Positions 5,123-8,648 of a stretch of 8,648 nucleotides of DNA are shown piece after piece. The position numbers were made by a program, and so were the translations under genes. Under the pieces are notes generated by a model. That model saw nothing but the letters and a program-made list of their open reading frames with translations, was not told where the DNA came from and searched no databases. How positions within the stretch are numbered: the stretch's first letter is position 1; each line of letters opens with the position of its first letter. The stretch comes from an uncultured Treponema sp. GTDB taxonomy: Bacteria > Spirochaetota > Spirochaetia > Treponematales > Treponemataceae. The DNA lies in contig CAJPOH010000023.1 in NCBI GenBank assembly GCA_905372205.1, positions 1 through 8,648 on the forward strand. The letters run 5' to 3'.

Positions 5123-7246
5123 CTATTCTGTCTTAAAATTGCCAACTTCAAGGACGAGCCTGTCAATACTTTCTTTATTTTGTGTTGCAATGCTAAGAGA
5201 ATCTTGTGTTGCATCGTTAATCAATTCCACTTGAGAATCCACTTCTTGCATGCTTTTTTTAAGCTCTAGCGTAAGTTCTTGCAAACGAGTAGTTTCGTTT
5301 ATGATTTTTTCTCCACCTGCAAGCATTTCATTAGAATTAGTTTTGACAGTGCTTGTTATTTCATTAATATCCTTAATTAAGTTCCAAATTAAATTGCCAT
5401 TTTTTTCTTGTTCACTCATGGCTTTGGCTACACCGTCAACTAAGCCATTCACTTTGTTTGAGTATGTAGAGATAAAATTAAACTTTTCAACAGTGCTAGA
5501 AGCAGCATTAGCCAACACTTCAATCTCATCTATAAGATTTTTAAGAGTTGTAGCAATCTTTTTTCCTTGCAAATTAGATTCTTCCGCTAAATGCCTAATT
5601 TCTAGTGCAACCACAGCAAAACCTTTTCCTGCTTCCCCTGCGTGAGCTGCCTCAATTGCTGCATTCATAGCCAAAAGATTAGTTTGGCTTGCAATATTTT
5701 GTACTATAGTGCTTGCTTCAAGTAAATCTCCAGAAGCATCTTTTATGCCTTGTGAAATATCATTTGCTTTTATTAGCGTTTGCTTTCCATCATTTGTGGC
5801 AACTGATAGGTTTTCTATTGCATCTTGAGTTTCTTTGACATTTCCATCTACAACTTCAATACTACTTTTCATTTTCTCAAAAGAAGAAAAAGCATCTTCC
5901 ACAGCAACAACTTGTTTTTCTACACTTTCACTTGAAAGTCGCACATTTTCTATGATTTGAATTATCGCAGCATTTGTTTCAGCAATACTTTTTTCTTGCA
6001 CTAAAAAATCATTCTTTAGTTCTTCAATACTCTTTGTTATCTTTGACGTAAACTCACTAACAGAAAGCATATTACTTTCTAAATCAGCTCCAACCATTCC
6101 CATCTCATTTGAATCAAGACCTATCTTGTGTATAGAGTTTCGAAGTTTTAATATTGTTTCATTAAAATAGTAAGAAAGCATGGTTGTTTCATATTCACCT
6201 GTAGGAGGGAGATTTATAGTTAGGTCTCCTTCCCCTTGCGAAATATTTTTTAACGAAGAACTAACCCTATCTATTGAACGAACAATCCTCAATGCAAAAA
6301 AGAAGCCTATCGCAATTGCTAGAAGAAGCATTGATGAAACAATAATTATAAACGTTCGAATAAGAGAGTTTATATCATGTGCTGTAAATTCTGAAGCCGG
6401 GGCTGTAATAAGTAAAATCCAACCTGTATATTGCATTTTCGCTGTTGATGATATGTGTTTTGTTCCATCAATGTTTGAAACACTCACTAAAGATTTATTT
6501 GAAGATAAGGCAGTTTTTAAGAAGCTATAAGCCATTTCGTCTTTAGTGGTGAGTAACTCACTAAAGATGCTTTTATATAAAATTTCCGGTTGTCTATTTC
6601 CTAGAATAGTGCCATCTTGACTCAAAAGATAGGCAACACCTGTTTTCCCTACAACAATATCACTAATCAAATTAGAAAGCGAATCTCCTAGAATTGTAGC
6701 TGAAATAGCACCTGCAATTTTACCCTGCATATCCTTAAATGGAACTACCACCCTAGAAGTATATTTTTTCATAGTGGAAGACATAGTGGGTTCTGTAACA
6801 ACATACTTACCATTTTTTGCTTTGCTGAACCAGTCAGTTTGCAAAACATTTTCTATAGTATCGTCTGTTTTGTATAAAATACCATCAAGCCCTGCAATTC
6901 CAAAATCTATCCATCCACGTTGCTTTAACATTTGTATTTCATTCTTAAAAAGTTCAATCTTTTCTTTGTAAGTAAGATTTTCATCTTGAAGCTGTGGAAG
7001 ATTGGAAAATGCTTCAAGACGACCAAACATTGAAGCTGCTCTCTCGTTTAGAATACGTGAAGAAGAAAATGCTAACTCTTTTATAAAATACTCACTGTTT
7101 CGAGTAAGATAAAATGAAGACAAAGCAATAGAAACAACGCAAAGAATGGAAAGAATGGAAAATGCAAAAAGCGTGAAAGCTAATATCATCTTATTTCTGA
7201 TTGAAAAAAACTTTAATTTTTTAGTTACCACAAAATCATTTTTCAT
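5123..7246 (-). CDS. Methyl-accepting chemotaxis protein with periplasmic dCache-type sensor
   Basis: This 707-residue transmembrane receptor has the classical layout. A first membrane helix at about 18-47 is followed by an extracytoplasmic region at about 48-290 resembling a double Cache domain (DWFSKA at 138-143, [19 protein letters not shown] at 167-185, [16 protein letters not shown] at 201-216). A second membrane helix lies at about 297-319, a HAMP domain at about 320-372, and a long coiled-coil signalling domain at about 390-690. The hairpin tip (517-556) carries the conserved core [20 protein letters not shown] and [21 protein letters not shown], which contacts CheA and CheW. The Arg of the amino-acid-binding motif (R-x-W-Y) reported for some dCache receptors is absent here (T137-D-W-F), so amino-acid sensing is not supported. 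There is no C-terminal CheR-docking pentapeptide. The ATG overlaps the stop of the upstream binding-protein gene (TAATG), with GAGGGAAG (7251-7258) as ribosome-binding site. Confidence 0.95.
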   Translation of the reverse strand: MKNDFVVTKKLKFFSIRNKMILAFTLFAFSILSILCVVSIALSSFYLTRNSEYFIKELAFSSSRILNERAASMFGRLEAFSNLPQLQDENLTYKEKIELFKNEIQMLKQRGWIDFGIAGLDGILYKTDDTIENVLQTDWFSKAKNGKYVVTEPTMSSTMKKYTSRVVVPFKDMQGKIAGAISATILGDSLSNLISDIVVGKTGVAYLLSQDGTILGNRQPEILYKSIFSELLTTKDEMAYSFLKTALSSNKSLVSVSNIDGTKHISSTAKMQYTGWILLITAPASEFTAHDINSLIRTFIIIVSSMLLLAIAIGFFFALRIVRSIDRVSSSLKNISQGEGDLTINLPPTGEYETTMLSYYFNETILKLRNSIHKIGLDSNEMGMVGADLESNMLSVSEFTSKITKSIEELKNDFLVQEKSIAETNAAIIQIIENVRLSSESVEKQVVAVEDAFSSFEKMKSSIEVVDGNVKETQDAIENLSVATNDGKQTLIKANDISQGIKDASGDLLEASTIVQNIASQTNLLAMNAAIEAAHAGEAGKGFAVVALEIRHLAEESNLQGKKIATTLKNLIDEIEVLANAASSTVEKFNFISTYSNKVNGLVDGVAKAMSEQEKNGNLIWNLIKDINEITSTVKTNSNEMLAGGEKIINETTRLQELTLELKKSMQEVDSQVELINDATQDSLSIATQNKESIDRLVLEVGNFKTE

Positions 7247-8559
7247 TATTCTTCCCTCAATGTGTTGTTTGCATTTGAAACAAATTGATCTAAAACCTTT
7301 TGAGTATCTTCACCACGTCCTATCGCCTTTAATGCCTCATTCCAATATTGCCTCATTTTTGAAAAACCTACTATATTGTTATAGTATTGCCCAAAAAAAC
7401 GTTGCAAAACAGAATTGTATAATATTTCAGGGTCTGAGTGTTGAACTTCTATCTTAGAACTTGCAGGAAAACCTCCCGTTGCATTCACCAACTTTGAAGC
7501 CCACTCATCATCAGTTGCCATAAATTTCACAAATAGCTTTGCAGCCTTTGCTTTTTCTTCATTATGATTATTAAAAATACAAGCTCCTCCAGCTAAAAAT
7601 TCTAGTAGTGGGGCTGTAGAATCATTTGGAAAAGGCATGTATATGGGGGTAAAATCTTTTCCTTTGTAGTTACGTTTTCCATTATACATTTTATTGAGCT
7701 GGGGAGAATATAAAATTGTGTGTGCAGCATTTGATTCTGTAAACATCTTAATGGCATCATTAGAAGTAAGTTCTACTCCATCAAGCAAAAGTCCTTCCTT
7801 AATTGCATTAAAAGTCCAATTCAAGTTATTAACTGCATTTTCAGAATTAAAAATGTAGCTTGAATAATCAGGGGTTAGTAGTTCTGCATGACCTGTAAGA
7901 TTGACTAAGAAAGCTCTAGTTCCTTGGTCTCCACCTTGTGTTTTATAATAAAAGACACCAGGTGTTTTTCCTTTAGGTAGTTTTTCTTTTAATTCTCTTA
8001 AAAGAGTTTCGTATTCTTCACGCTTCCATTGCCTATCTTTTCTATTATATGGCAATAGATGAAGAAGCTTTAAATCTTCTAGCATTTCCTTATTAAATGC
8101 CATCGAAAAAGCTCCTTCATGCATTGGGTACATGTAGGTTCTTCTATCTTTACCCTGAGAAACAGCTAGAAGGCCAATTGTTATATAAGGTTTTTCTGTA
8201 GCAAGAATGTCATCAAGGGGAAGCAACACTCCCTTATTTGCAAAAACAATTATTCTACCAGGTGCATCATAAAAAACATCAGGAAAAGAGCCATTTCTGG
8301 TTGCTTCATCAAGTTTGGACTGTCCATCATTAAAGCTTAGCAATGTGTAATTTACTTTGATTGAAGGATATCGTGCTTCAAATGCTCGTATTAAAGATCT
8401 TTCAAAATCTCCTTCCACTCCATTTTCAGATGTAAAGTTTGGAAAGCTCCAAAACTCAATTTCTGCTTTTGGCACATCGTCTCTTTCTGCAACACAACTT
8501 ACAAAAAGTGCAAAAATAATAACAAGTGAAAAAACCTTGCTATAATTAAAACCTTTCAT
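7246..8559 (-). CDS. Family 1 extracellular solute (sugar)-binding lipoprotein
   Basis: This 437-residue protein begins with a basic N-terminus, a hydrophobic stretch (9-21) and the lipobox-like FVSC, so Cys22 is the probable lipidation site; Phe at the -3 position is unusual but tolerated in spirochaetes. The mature part has the pattern of SBP_bac_1 carbohydrate-binding proteins: EFWSFPNF near the N-terminus, [14 protein letters not shown] (58-71), FPDVFYDAP followed by [10 protein letters not shown] (92-117), and the late block [24 protein letters not shown] (323-347, split here only by the conserved Asn pair) leading to GGFPASS. The ligand cannot be read from sequence. Such proteins normally deliver sugars to an ABC permease, but no permease gene follows. 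Instead the stop codon overlaps the start of a chemotaxis receptor gene, giving tight translational coupling. The ATG is supported by GAGG (8565-8568) five bases upstream. Confidence 0.88.
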   Translation of the reverse strand: MKGFNYSKVFSLVIIFALFVSCVAERDDVPKAEIEFWSFPNFTSENGVEGDFERSLIRAFEARYPSIKVNYTLLSFNDGQSKLDEATRNGSFPDVFYDAPGRIIVFANKGVLLPLDDILATEKPYITIGLLAVSQGKDRRTYMYPMHEGAFSMAFNKEMLEDLKLLHLLPYNRKDRQWKREEYETLLRELKEKLPKGKTPGVFYYKTQGGDQGTRAFLVNLTGHAELLTPDYSSYIFNSENAVNNLNWTFNAIKEGLLLDGVELTSNDAIKMFTESNAAHTILYSPQLNKMYNGKRNYKGKDFTPIYMPFPNDSTAPLLEFLAGGACIFNNHNEEKAKAAKLFVKFMATDDEWASKLVNATGGFPASSKIEVQHSDPEILYNSVLQRFFGQYYNNIVGFSKMRQYWNEALKAIGRGEDTQKVLDQFVSNANNTLREE

Positions 8560-8604
8560 AAAAACCTCGATCAGTTTTAGATATGATAATGAAACACTGA
8601 GACG

Positions 8605-8633
8605 AGTGTATCACAAATCAAAAAAAAAGTCTA
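8605..8633 (-). promoter_or_regulatory. Putative extended -10 promoter of the binding protein-MCP operon
   Basis: On the minus strand TAGACT (8628-8633), a 17-base T-rich spacer and TACACT (8605-8610) preceded by TGA fit an extended -10 sigma-70 promoter, with a leader of about 40 bases before the start codon. No sigma-28 flagellar-type promoter (TAAA...GCCGATAA) is visible, so the operon may follow sugar or housekeeping control rather than the flagellar cascade. The remainder of 8560-8648 shows nothing else. Confidence 0.5.
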
Positions 8634-8648
8634 AAAAGTGTATTTGAG

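Noticed and set aside
5250..5645. Plus-strand frames inside the MCP gene (also 6180-6530 and 6774-6971)
   Set aside because: They are antisense shadows of a gene with unambiguous MCP signalling motifs.

Overview
The window is an AT-rich bacterial segment with five complete protein genes, one partial protein gene at the left edge, one tRNA gene, and a short repeat-rich scar holding a gene remnant. The gene content suggests an anaerobic, amino-acid-fermenting, motile organism. A Treponema-like spirochaete is my best guess, based on a glycine reductase subunit, a large Ig/FnIII-type surface protein, an Rpn-family nuclease remnant among palindromes, and a relaxed lipobox. A clostridial relative is not excluded; this assignment is inference.

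Layout. 1-1521 (+) is the C-terminal part of a large Ig-like/fibronectin-type-III protein that continues off the left edge. 1510-1690 is a stack of three long palindromes with an internal tandem repeat. It runs straight into 1636-1890 (+), the C-terminal remnant of an Rpn/PD-(D/E)XK nuclease gene. A 13-bp hairpin (1896-1927) separates this from grdD (1943-3100, -), which encodes the alpha subunit of glycine reductase protein C. Upstream of grdD on the same strand is a tRNA-Gly(CCC) gene (3256-3327, -) with a near-consensus promoter. A two-gene + strand unit follows: a DUF898/YjgN-like multi-pass membrane protein (3536-4588) and a deoxycytidylate deaminase (4599-5090). It ends at a perfect palindrome that also serves the convergent unit. 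That unit, on the - strand, is a sugar-type solute-binding lipoprotein (7246-8559) overlapping by one base (TAATG) with a methyl-accepting chemotaxis protein (5123-7246).

How the genes work together. GrdD belongs to the Stickland-type glycine reductase pathway, releasing acetyl phosphate for ATP synthesis, but its usual partner grdC is not beside it. The binding-protein/MCP pair is translationally coupled and has no transporter permease between or downstream of the two genes here, so a dedicated chemosensory role for the binding protein is plausible. The most unusual region is 1510-1890, where the palindromes meet an Rpn remnant that keeps a perfect Shine-Dalgarno sequence before an internal in-frame ATG. 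This resembles the intragenic small-protein (RpnS) arrangement described for rpn genes. No gene-free stretch exceeds 300 bases.
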